Shown here one piece after another: positions 24,679-34,779 of a DNA stretch of 64,000 nucleotides. The stretch's first letter is position 1, and each line of letters opens with the position of its first letter. This DNA comes from Benincasa hispida (taxonomy: Eukaryota > Streptophyta > Magnoliopsida > Cucurbitales > Cucurbitaceae), in assembly GCF_009727055.1 (NCBI RefSeq), contig NC_052355.1:4175318-4239317 (forward strand), read 5' to 3'. Position numbers and translations under genes: made by a program. The notes below the pieces were generated by a model, which did not search any database, was not told the DNA's origin, and saw only the letters and a program-made list of their open reading frames with translations.

Positions 24679-24905
24679 AGTATATACGATAAGCTCACGT
24701 TTGCTAAACGACCGCTCACTCACGCGTGGGCTTCTCTAAACGATCGCTTACATTTTATTAAACGATCGCTTAGCGCCCGAGCTTTACTAAACAATTGTCT
24801 AGACGATCGCCTAGCTTTTCCCACACGATTGTGTACCTCACCTCAACGATCAAGCATCTTGACTATACGATAGTCATTGCCCTCTCCCACTTGCTTGATC
24901 GCTGT
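24679..24905 (+). repeat. CGATCG-type motif array in the C LTR
   Basis: About nine variants of TAAACGATCGCTTA occur every 20-30 bases, for example TAAACGATCGCTTA, TTAAACGATCGCTTAG, GACGATCGCCTAG, CACACGATTGTGTA and TATACGATAG. The motif is close to its own reverse complement. The same array is present in the solo copy at 41855-42133 in the other orientation, and further copies follow in the leader (25660-25850). Confidence 0.75.
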
Positions 24906-25308
24906 ACACGATTTCTTTTCCTCCTCACCTCTACCAAATACGAACAGAGCCACAACTTTGGATTCTCACTCCGAGAATATTAAGGGTTCCAAATGGTGGT
25001 ATCGTCCCCATTTCCTGCTGTTTGAGAGAAGTCGTTAGTGATAGACGTCCAGGGTGTTGCTGAACGATAGCTTGTTGTTCTAGTGAGAACACAAGGAGTT
25101 CGTTCATGTGAGAGCGAGTTTTGCCGAGAAGAGAGTCTTCAACTAGTAAGTGACTTATTCTCTGTATTGTTTATTCTTGAAGCATGTCGGTAATTTAGTT
25201 GTTTAATGCATATCGATTTGTGTGAATGTAAATGTGGAATTTTTGTCACAATGAATTGGAAAGATCCACTTCCGCTCATAGGTACTCTTGTATAAGACTT
25301 CCTTCAAT

Positions 25309-25321
25309 TGGTAGCAGAGCC
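25309..25321 (+). other. Primer binding site of element C (initiator tRNA-Met type)
   Basis: TGGTAGCAGAGCC lies two bases after the LTR terminal CA. It matches the usual copia site TGGTATCAGAGC, complementary to the 3' end of initiator tRNA-Met, with one change (T to G). This fixes the LTR end. Confidence 0.85.
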
Positions 25322-26526
25322 AGGTTTCTGATATTCCAAATTCATTGCTGCAAAGAATTGCATTTACATTCTCGGTGGGTAAAAGCATGTCTACTTTCTG
25401 TTTTATGTGTTAATTTGTTTGTGGATGTGTGGATTAATGGAGTTTCTGGGATGAAACCTCGGTTTGTTAAATTCTTTTACATTTCAAATTAATTGTAAAG
25501 GCCCTTGCATTTTGGTCATTATTAATTGCTATCAAGTCTATAATCAAAATTAGTTTAAGTCTGTGAGTCATTTGTGAAGAATCTTCGAAGCAAGAGTTGT
25601 TGTTCTTCGAGGAAGAAGATGACCAAGTGTTGGTCGGGTCATGTAGACAATGGGGTAGACGATCGCTGTGTATCTAATACTTGGGAGTTGTTTTGAGCGT
25701 GTGCACTAGACGATCGTATAACTCAACAAGCCTCATCGCTTAGTTACTGACTATACAATCTAGAGTAAATTGCATAGTAAATCGTTTACCTTTCATGTGT
25801 TAACGATCAGGCTTCGTAGCCTTGTTGTTGTCTAAGCGATCGTTTAGCATCTGCGCATTATTGTCTAGTGTGCGCTTCATGACCGTTTACCTGAAGGCGT
25901 TTACTAAATGATGGGAGCTTTGCTCTGCGGTTCAAGACCCGATTTGTCTATGAATCGGTTTGCTCAATGGAAAAATGTAATAGATAGAATTTTTCATTCC
26001 GGCTTTTTAGGTGGTTCATCCCGGTCTATTAATCGATTTTTTTTATACATGAGATGTATGGTTTAATTTATATGTCATATGGTATACACATATAGAAAAA
26101 TCCCACCTTCGGTTATGCATTGGTCAGGCATCATTTCTTTATTATAAGTGTTATGATTTAGAGAAGCATAATTTATATTACATAAGAGCATGCTCATGCA
26201 TCATATAAGGGACTTTGGTGTCGAAAATGAGGGGTCACGCTTATGCGAAATTGTTAAGGGTTAACAGTTTTGGTCAAAATAAATGGTGGCTGTTAGGTTC
26301 AGTTCCAAGAGTTGCTTCTACCTAATGGTTGAGAATGTATCATCCCAGTAAAGGGCATCTAATCACCCCACCGGTGACGTTTGTCCTGCCTCGCTGGGGC
26401 ATCATTGCAAAATAGAAGTCTAATCACTTAGGGTACTTGGAAACTATTTTGCTAAAACTAATTGATTAAAATGTTGTTTAGCAAAGTCTTACAAAGTTTA
26501 TTCGTTTTTCAGCAACAGTTTTTAAA
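25322..26526 (+). other. Untranslated leader of element C
   Basis: There is no ORF of note. Motifs related to the LTR array recur (GACGATCGCTGTG, GACGATCGTATAACT, AAGCGATCGTTTAGC). A 62-bp stretch at 26377-26438 is repeated inside gag at 26584-26645. Several phrases are shared with the leaders of elements B and E. Confidence 0.7.
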
Positions 26527-27329
26527 ATGGCTACATCCACAATCGTTTTGCTTAGCGCCGATAAATTTTGTTCATTTTTCTGGACGTTTGTCCTACCTCA
26601 CTGGGGCATCATTACAAAATAGAAGTCTAATCACTTAGGGTACTTCCACAATCACTGGCAACAACTATTCGAGTTGAAAACGTATGATCACGACGATACT
26701 CATCATCGAGGATCTAATGTTTGCCCTTACAGAGGTTTGTCCTCCTATTCCAGCTCCAAACACCGCTCGAAATGTTCGAAAGGTGTACAAGCGATGGACA
26801 TAGGCAAACAAGAAGGCCCGAGACTATATCTTGGCCAGTCTGAGTGATGTGTTGGTCAATAAGCATGAGTCCATGGTCTCAGCGCGTGAGATCATCGAGT
26901 CCCTGTAGGGGATTTTTAGACACCTGTCTAGACAGCTCAAGCACGATGCTCTGAAATACATCTTCAACTTCAAAATGGAGGAAGGCACCTCTGTTCATGA
27001 ACATGTGCTTAACATGATGGTCCACTTTAATGTGGCGGAGATGAATGGGTCTAGAATTGTAACACCCCAAATATATTTTTTATTATTATTTTTTTTTTTT
27101 GTGTAATTTCAGTATTTTCTTTTATTATTGAGGGAATTTTGGAAGTCAAGTGTAGTTGCGGAATTTAATTTTTGGCGTTGAATTTATTCAATTTGGAAAT
27201 TAATGACAGGAATTAATTTCATTTTGGGAAGGAAACAAATTTAATAGTATAAAGTAGAATAAGGAAAGGAATAAAATAAAGTTTATTTTATTTCCTTTTT
27301 AGTTTTTGTTTTATTATTATTTTTCTTTT

Positions 27330-27337
27330 TATATAAA
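27330..27337 (+). promoter_or_regulatory. TATA box of the solo LTR
   Basis: TATATAAA lies about 270 bp into the LTR, with a CTTCTTCTTCAACC pyrimidine-rich stretch and then the GC-rich transcribed-like region 25-35 bases downstream. This is a standard promoter layout. Confidence 0.55.
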
Positions 27338-28462
27338 CAAAACTTAAAATCTTCTTCTTCAACCTCATCGCACGCGCCCCCCTTGAGAAAACCTAGCCAT
27401 TGACGACAGCTCAGTTTTTTGTCGAACCCGACGCCGACGAGCAATCAGCGATTCGAAGCCCCCTCAGCGCGCCGGCTGGTCAGAGTAGACGCCTCGTCCA
27501 CTGTGTTCCGCCGAGAGCCCAGATCCGAAGGCGTCCGCTGCGTTCCATCGAGAGCCGCTCGTCCAATTTATCCAGCTCGTCCAGCCGAACTCCTTTGCGC
27601 GTCGCTTGTCCGGTCGGTCTCCTCTGTCGTACGCCTAGCACTGCTTCAAGCCACATCCGCCACCCTAGGTTTTTCGCCATTAATTGTTGTCACCCTATCG
27701 CGTCGGGCCTGTCTTGGTCTTCGTCAGATTTGTTGGGGTAATATTGTGTCGGTTTGTTTCATTCTCTTGGCCATTAATATTGTGTTTCAGTGTTATGACT
27801 CGCCTTTGCTGGGTTTTGTTTCAAGCTAAAGTCGTCAAAAAGTTTGGAAGTCAAAAGAGGCACCGTCGAGGAAGGTGGAAGTGATTTTCATTCTGTGAGT
27901 AAATTCTTGATAGTTTGGATTAGGACCGGAAGTCTTACAATTTTGGCTTCAATTGAAATTAAGAGTTGTTTTGTTATAGGATCGCTACTTTGGATTTTTC
28001 GTTATAGTTTGGTGGTCTAATTTTTATTTGTGGAGTATCGACTCGAGGTAAGTAATCTTACCACTGGAACTACCCATGGGCTAGACTTTAGTTGTATGCT
28101 AGCATGATAAGTGTATGTTATGGTAAATGTTAGCATGTTGATTGACAATATGATCTGAATCAAAGTATGTTCTGGCATAAATTCTGATTTGTTTACATAC
28201 ACACCTAAGTACTTGATCGTTAGTATGTGATAGTATGTGTTTTCATATGTCGATGTCTGATCTGCTAGTGTTAAGGCATACTTGCATGTTGTGCATTTAT
28301 GATGTTAGTTATACATGGATGATGTATAATATGTTATTAAGAATTATGTGTATGTGATGAAGCCATGGTATCAAGGATTTTTATGTATGTTTTAGAACTA
28401 TAAAATGTTGGATCTTAGCACGTTAAGGCTGTGTGAATATCCTCATTGATTAGTTAGATGCT

Positions 28463-28688
28463 CACCAGTTTGTGTTTCCTTCGGGATTCACTAGTTTGTG
28501 TTTCCTTCGGGATTTACCAGTCTATGTTTCCTTCGAGATTCACCAGTTTTGTGTTTCCTTCGGGATTCACCAGTTTGAGGTTCCTTTGGGATTCACCAAT
28601 TTTGTGTTTCCTTCGGGATTCACCAGTTTTGTGTTTCCTCCGGGATTCACCAGTTTTGTGTTTCCTTTGGAATTCACTAGTTTTTTTG
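28463..28688 (+). repeat. Minisatellite, eight 26-27-bp units
   Basis: The unit is CACCAGTTTTGTGTTTCCTT followed by CGGGATT. Eight units (28463-28675) with few substitutions and a partial ninth follow one another inside the solo LTR. Units of 27 bp keep two frames open, which explains the long apparent ORFs here. Nothing else supports coding. Confidence 0.9.
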
Positions 28689-29640
28689 GCATACTTAACT
28701 ACAATAGGATAAGACTCAGTCTCTTGTATGTTACATGTATTTATGTGCCATAGGTGGGTATCTAGAGGACATAGATGCCTAGCCTGACCCCAGTGGTGGG
28801 GTTACTTACTGAGTATTTCATGCTCATTCTTTCCTATATTGATGTTTCAGGTAAGGGTAGAGATGCACCCGCGATGGCTCAACAGAATTCGTGATCGTGC
28901 CACTAGGACTAGTTTTTACGCTTCCGCATCATGACATTTAGAGTCTTTATTTCTCCCTTAATGTTTAGTTTTATTGTTTTAAACTTATTATTAAGGATTA
29001 TTTCTTTTATATACTTTTAATAGTCTTTACGAATTATGGGTACCCTATTATTATTTTAACAATTGCATTTAATAAATGTCTTTTGAACTTCTCTTGTTTA
29101 ATTAACATTTATTTCAACCTAACTGGGCATCGTTTTAAATCCTATGCATGCATTTATTTTAGTAACAACTTAACCTAAGTCCTAGAAGGTCGAGTCATTA
29201 CAAGAATCGATGAGGGCGGTCAGGTTAGCATCATCTTGCATTCATTGTCGGACAGCTTCCTCCACTTTGTTAGTAATGCGATTCTTAACAAAGTGGAATA
29301 TACCCTTACAACTCTCCTCAATGAGTTGCAGACATACCAATCTTTATTAAAAAGTAAATAGAGGAAAAGGGGTGAGGAAAATGTTGCTTCATCTCTTAGA
29401 ACGTTCCATCGAGGTTCACCTCAGGGACAAAGTCTGCACCTTCTACTTCTAACTCTGGAAAGGGGAAGAAGAAGAATGGTGGTAAGGGGAAAGGGAAAGC
29501 GCCTGCTAACCCGCCACCTATCACCCCAAGGATGCGTCCGCCGCCGGTTGAAAAAAGGAAAATGTTTCCACTACAACTGGGACAGACACTGAAAGAGGAA
29601 TTGTCCTCGGTATCTGAAGGAAAGGAATGCGGCCAAGGTA

Positions 29641-32520
29641 GACAAAGGTAAATATGATTTACTTGTGCTAGAAACATGTTTAGTGGAGAATGATGATTCT
29701 ACTTGGATAATTGATTCGAGTGCCATTAATCACATTTGTTCTTCTTTTTAGGAGATTAGATCCTAACAACAGCTAAAGGCTGGTGAGATGACGATGCGAG
29801 TAGGCATCGGGCACGTTGTCTCAACTGTGGCAGTGGGAGGCATCCAGCTAACTTTACAGAATAGGTTTCTTGTATTGAAAGATGTTTTTGTTGTTCCTGA
29901 ATTAAAAAAGAATCTTATTTCTGTAAAGTGTCTGGTACAACGCTTTCTTTTAATGTGGATAAAATGTTTATTCATAAAGATGGTGTTGAGATTTGTATAG
30001 CTAAACTGGAAAACAACTCGTATGTGCTAAGACTGTTAGCCTTAAGTTCCCTCTATAACATAGAGATGTTTAAATCTGTTGTAACTCAATCTAAACATCA
30101 ACGAATTTCTCCAAAAGAAAATTCCCAACTTTGGCACTTTCGATTAGGGCACATCAATCTCAATAGGATTGAGAGATTGGTGAAGAATGGCCTTCTAAGT
30201 GAGTTAGAAGAAAATTCTTGATCGGTGTGCGAATCTTGCCTTGAGGGTAAGATGACTAAAAGACCTTTTACTGGAAAAGATTATCGAGCCAAACAGCCTC
30301 TTGAGTTAGTAATTCTGACCTCTGTGGACCTATGAATGTACGAGCCCAAGGTGGCTATGGGTATTCTATAAGTTTTACTGATGATTATTATAGGTATGGG
30401 TATGTTTATCTGATGCAACAGAAGTTTGAATCCTTTGAAAAGTTCAAAGAGTACAAGGCTAAAGTTGAAAATGCATTAGATAGACGGATCAAAACACTTC
30501 GATCAAATCGAGGTGAAGAGTTTTTGGATTCGACATTCTAGGATTATTTAATAGAACATGGAATTGTTTCCCAACCCTCAGCATCGGGTACACCTTAGTA
30601 GAATGGTGTAGCGGAGAGGAGAAATAGAACCTTGTTGGATCTGGTTCGTTCAATGATGAGTTACTCTTCCTTACCGGACTAGTTTTGGGGTTTCGCAGTA
30701 GAGACTGCGATTTACATACTCAACTGTGTTCCTTCCAAGAGTATTGCGAGAATACCTCTGGAGTTGTGGAACCGGCGTAAAGCTAGTTTACGTCACTTCT
30801 ACATCTGGGGTTGCCCTGCACATGTGCTTAAAGCAAATCCCAAGAAGTTGGAACCACGGTCGAGGTTATGCATTTTTATAGGCTCTCCAAAGGTACACGA
30901 GGGGGTTATTTTTATGATCCGTCAGAAAATAGGGTATTTATTTCCACGAAGAATACTTTCCTGGAGGAGGATCATATTAGGGAGCACATTCCATGTAGTA
31001 AAGTCGTGTTACGTAAGCTTCCTAATGAAACTACTAAAACTTCAACAAGAGTTATTGAAGGGCCTGCTTAATTAGCAAGAGTTGTTGATGATAGTTCATC
31101 TCGTAGGTCGGTTCCACCTGATGGGGTAAGATCTATAGGTTGTAAATGAATCTACAAGAAGAAACGGGTTGATGATGGGAAGGTGCAAACCTTCAAGGCT
31201 CGACTTGTGGCAAAGGGTTATACCCAGGTGGAGGGATTCGAATATGAGGAGACTTTCTTACCTGTTGCCATGTTAAAGTCGATCCGCATCCTTCTGTCCA
31301 TTGCCACTTATTATAATTATGAGATCTGGAAAATGGACATCAAGATGGCCTTTCTGAATGGCTATCTTGAGGAGATCATTTACATGGTGCAACCCGAGGG
31401 ATTCATTGCCCATGGTCAAGAGCAAAAAGTTTGCAAACGGAATTGGTCCATTTATAGGTTGATACAGGGGTCTCGATCTTGGAACATTCGGTTTGATACT
31501 GCGATCAAATCGGATGGCTTTGACCAAAATGTTGATGAACCTTGTGTCTACAAAAAGATCGTCAACAGTTCACTAGTTTTCTTATTGTTGTATGTAGATG
31601 ATATCATACTTATTGGGAATGATGTAGGTCTACTGACTGCACTTAAAAACTAGCTAGCGACCAATTCTAAATGAAAGATTTGGGAGAGGCTCAGTTTTTC
31701 TGGGTATACAGATCTTTTGGGATCGTAAGAACAAAATGCTAGCACTGTCTCAAGCATCATAAATTGATAAGATGTTGCTCAAGTACTCGATGTAGGACTT
31801 TAAAAGGGGCTTACTACCGTTCAGGTATGGAGTCACTTTGTCTAAGGATATGTGTCCTAAGACGCCTCAAGAGGTTGAGGATATGAGATAGGTCCCATCT
31901 GCATCTTTCGTTGGTAGTTCAGTACATGATGCTCTATACTAGGCCAGACATCTGCTACGCTGTGGGAATAGATATAGGTATCAGTCTAACCCAAGCCAAC
32001 ATCAGTGGACCACAGTGAAGAACATCCTCAAGTATCTTCAGAGAACAAGGGAATACATGCTTGTGTATGGATCTAGGGATTTGATCCTTACCAGACACAC
32101 AGATTCTGACTTTTAAACTGATAGGGACTCTCGAAAGTCCACTTCAGGGTCAGTTTTTACTCTTAATGGAGGAGTTGTAGTGTGGCAAAGCACTAAGCAG
32201 GGGTGCATCGCCAACTCCACTATAGCAGCCAAGTACATAGCAGCTTGCGAAGCTTCTAAGAAGGCCGTCTGACTCAGGAAGTTCCTGACAGAACTGGAAA
32301 TTGTTCTAGATATGTATAAGCCCATCACCCTCTATTGTGACAATAGTGGTATTGTGGCGAACTCCAAGGAGTCGAGGAGTCACAGGCACGACAAACACAT
32401 AGAGCGAAAGTAGCACCTAATCCGCGAGATAGTGCATTGAAGGGATGTGATCTTCACAAAAATCGCTTCAGAGCACAACGTTGCTGACCCATTTACGAAG
32501 GCTCTCACGGCTACAGTGTT
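29641..32520 (+). pseudogene. pol of element C: protease, integrase, RT, RNase H
   Basis: The domains follow in copia order. The protease is near 29698-29900, with WIIDSSAINHIC where DSG is expected. The GAG-pre-integrase zinc region is at 30120-30240, with LWHFRLGHINLNRIERLVK and CESCLEGK. The integrase core is at 30300-30900. Reverse transcriptase lies at about 31130-31740, with FKARLVAKGYTQVEG, DIKMAFLNGYL and YVDD (31591-31602). RNase H is at about 32060-32500. At least eight stops or frameshifts interrupt it, among them a stop for Trp after the RT core (31651-31653). It would make the enzymes that copy and insert the element; none can be complete here. Confidence 0.92.
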
Positions 32521-32654
32521 TGAGGGTCATCTTCAGAGCTTGGTTCTACGGGACCGCCCGCGACTAGACTAGAGTAAGTGGGAGATTTTCTTATACTGGG
32601 CCTTAGTGCCCTAGTTTATTGTTTTGTACTAGTTTTTGTACACCCCATTCACTT

Positions 32655-32671
32655 TAGGGCAAGTAGGAGAT
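32655..32671 (+). other. Polypurine tract of element C
   Basis: GGGCAAGTAGGAGATT directly precedes the 3' LTR terminus TGTTAGGG. It corresponds to the AAGTGGGAGATT tract of element B, the priming site for plus-strand DNA. Confidence 0.8.
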
Positions 32672-33221
32672 TGTTAGGGATGATGCCCTAAAGTCTCGTA
32701 TCCTGTAGTTTGTAAACATAGTTTGTACGAACGCTTGTGATGTACAATATATGATATTTACTTCACTTCTTGACTTTGCACATTGGATGTTTTATTTGCT
32801 TTACCACAAACCAATAAACTAAAATCCCTGGTTGTCATTATGTAACTTAAGCATGTATGTGGTGACATACGTGTGGATCATATCTTAAGTGATAACCAAA
32901 ATGGTCTATAGTATATGGATATAGGAGGGAAACCTTATCCTGCTAACGCTACGGATACGGCCTGCTTTGTGGAATGGTTACAAGTGTTGTGACTTGGCAC
33001 TAATGGTCTAATCCTAATCATTCGTGTGGGGACATGCGAGCGGGGGCATCCTATACAAAGAGTTTGTATAAGGCCTGACCACGAAATGTTAATGTCTCGT
33101 TATATAAAGCCATTCATGACAGAGATTTCACTTCACTAGGATGACCACAGGTAACATGACCTCAATCTTGAGTGAGTTGGGAACTTCTACCATTGAGGGT
33201 GGTCCATTGATTTGTATGAGT
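32672..33221 (+). repeat. 3' LTR of element C (first 550 bp only)
   Basis: It is nearly collinear with 19955-20505 with scattered substitutions. At about 33221, after TTGATTTGTATGAG, the sequence changes to the B-family LTR. The remaining ~1.5 kb of this LTR is missing. Confidence 0.85.
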
Positions 33222-34765
33222 TTGCATAAAGACTGGACTACGAAATAGCCACTTTTCTTTATAAGGATCGTTTACTGTTAAAACTAACTATTTCATACTA
33301 AAGTAACCTAGGATAACTCGATCTTAATCTTGAGTTAGCTATGAACTCCTGTTTATTAGGGATTATCCTTTGATCTGCATGTGTGAGAGTAGTCCAACAG
33401 CAGTGCTCAATAAGCCTTCCATTTTGGGGATAAGACCAGATAGATGGCTGAGGATATAAACCTGCAAGATGAAATTCACTCCTAACCGTTTTAGGGTTAG
33501 CAGATAGGTTGTTCTCTTAAGTGTTGATTCCAGATTTTGAATAATCGGGGCTCCGCCTTCTCATAATAGAGAGGCACATGATTCATAAGTAGTATTATGA
33601 ATCAATTGTTCATTAGAGGGTTAGTGGAAACTTAAGAAACAAGATGTATTTACAGGGGTAAAACGATAATTTTGACCCAGCTATAATTACGAACGACCTG
33701 TGAAGGTTCAACTTACTAATTATGGTTCACATGGACAAAAATATATCTACAGTGAGGAGAATGAAACTATCGAGCTATAGTGGTGTTCCTTAATAGTTAA
33801 CAAATAGTAATTAATTTGGTTTAAAGAGTTTAATGAATTAATTACAAATCATTGGAGCACATGATCTGTAGGTCCATCAGGTCCCTCTACAAGCTCTTAA
33901 ATTGAAATAACAAATTGAGTATTGATGTATGAAATTAGGGTTATGAATTTGAAATGTTCAAATTCAATTTTAGGGTTTTCAATTGATTGTATATGATACA
34001 ATTATAAACGTTTAATATAATTGAAATTAAACGAAATTGGAGCCTCAATTAATATTTAAATTATGATTTAAATATGAAATTGATTTATATTGGTGAAATT
34101 GGTGTTTTATTAATTTAATATCAAGATATTCAATTGATATTCTTTTAATAAAAAAGTTTAATTAAAAATTAAAAATAGTTTTATTTAAATTAATTATTGT
34201 TTAATTAATTTTATAAAACTAATTTTAAAATAAAATGATTTTATTTTAAATAATTTTTAAGTTAGTGGATTTTTCCAAATTTAGGGGAAAATCCATTTAC
34301 ATTTTAATGGAATCTCACCAAATTTCAAATGCCTTCTGCAATTATCACCAAGTAGGTGGTGTCATCCATGAAATACTATTGGTTTGCATAATTTCTATCT
34401 ATGTATAAAAGTTCCATGCGGAAAGATTGATTATGATTCTAAGTTAACTTACTGAAGTAAAAAAGATCTAAAAACCCTATTCAACCCTCACTAGTTCATC
34501 CATAATTCAACCTGGTTTGAGTCTTTCTACCACACATTTCTTCTTGAGCATAGTTGAGAAGATCTTGGTGGTGGTCTTCTTGAAGATTTAAGCTCAATCC
34601 CAGTGAAATTCTATTGAAATTTGTGGATGAGATCTTCAAAGATAATATGTGTTTCAAACCCTCTTATGAATGTCATATGAATAGCATGTTTAAAATTCAA
34701 ATCAAATGTAGTTTAAGTGCTTATTGATTCTGAAGTCTTCCGTTGCATGTTATATTAATTATTCA
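33222..34765 (+). repeat. 5' LTR of element B (5' truncated)
   Basis: It begins mid-LTR at AGTTTGCATAAAGACTGG, fused to the C LTR, and ends ATTATTCA before the primer site. It is collinear with 43592-45116. The promoter-side ~350 bp of the LTR are lost. Confidence 0.85.
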
Positions 34766-34767
34766 AT

Positions 34768-34779
34768 TGGTATCAAAGC
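34768..34779 (+). other. Primer binding site of element B
   Basis: TGGTATCAAAGC is two bases after the LTR terminal CA. It differs from the standard initiator tRNA-Met site TGGTATCAGAGC at one base (G to A). Confidence 0.88.

Larger units (their letters stand above)
19955..25306 (+). repeat. 5' LTR of element C (with nested solo LTR)
   Basis: It starts TGAGGATGATGCC, lacking three bases relative to the 3' LTR start TGTTAGGGATGATGCC, and ends CTTCCTTCA before the primer site. Without the nested 3231-bp LTR and its duplicated target it is about 2116 bp. The solo copy at 41474-43571 is 2098 bp, so the borders agree. The last third (24679-24905) holds an array of CGATCG-type motifs. Confidence 0.85.
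27058..29202 (+). repeat. Solo LTR of gypsy type with target duplication AGAAT
   Basis: It runs 2145 bp from TGTAACACCCCAAATA to CGAGTCATTACA. It has perfect TGTAA/TTACA terminal repeats and a perfect 5-bp target duplication (AGAAT at 27053-27057 and 29203-29207). The gag frame of element C reads on across the site when the LTR is left out. Inside are a TATA box at 27330, a GC-rich segment with a CT-rich start (27350-27720) that looks like transcribed R/U5, and a 27-bp tandem repeat at 28463. Confidence 0.95.
26527..29640 (+). pseudogene. gag of element C, interrupted by a solo LTR
   Basis: An ATG at 26527 opens the copia gag (MATSTIVLLSADKF). The frame is then broken by a 62-bp repeat of leader sequence (26584-26645). 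A UBN2-type gag domain follows (26700-27057), interrupted at 27058-29202 by the solo LTR, and resumes at 29208. A Lys/Gly-rich stretch precedes a zinc knuckle near 29569-29615. There the second Cys is Tyr and the Trp after His is a stop. Gag would form the virus-like particle and bind RNA. Further stops lie at about 26798 and 26908. Confidence 0.85.
19955..33221 (+). mobile_element. Ty1/copia element C (5' LTR to truncated 3' LTR)
   Basis: This is a long copia element in plus orientation: 5' LTR 19955-25306, primer binding site 25309, leader, gag, protease, integrase, RT and RNase H, polypurine tract, and the first ~550 bp of the 3' LTR from 32672. It carries two gypsy-type solo LTRs (21199-24429 and 27058-29202). 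Its 3' LTR breaks off at 33221, where element B's LTR takes over. All coding parts are disrupted. Confidence 0.85.

Noticed and set aside
27400..27884. Four overlapping ORFs up to 136 codons on both strands
   Set aside because: They lie in the GC-rich transcribed part of a solo LTR, overlap in several frames, have Arg/Ser/Pro-rich composition and no family match. GC-rich DNA lacks chance stops.
28463..28688. Regular repeats that could suggest a CRISPR array
   Set aside because: The units are directly adjacent with no unique spacers, and the DNA is a plant LTR.
28458..28753. Two ORFs with repeated FPSGFTS-like phrases
   Set aside because: They are only the translation of the 27-bp minisatellite.
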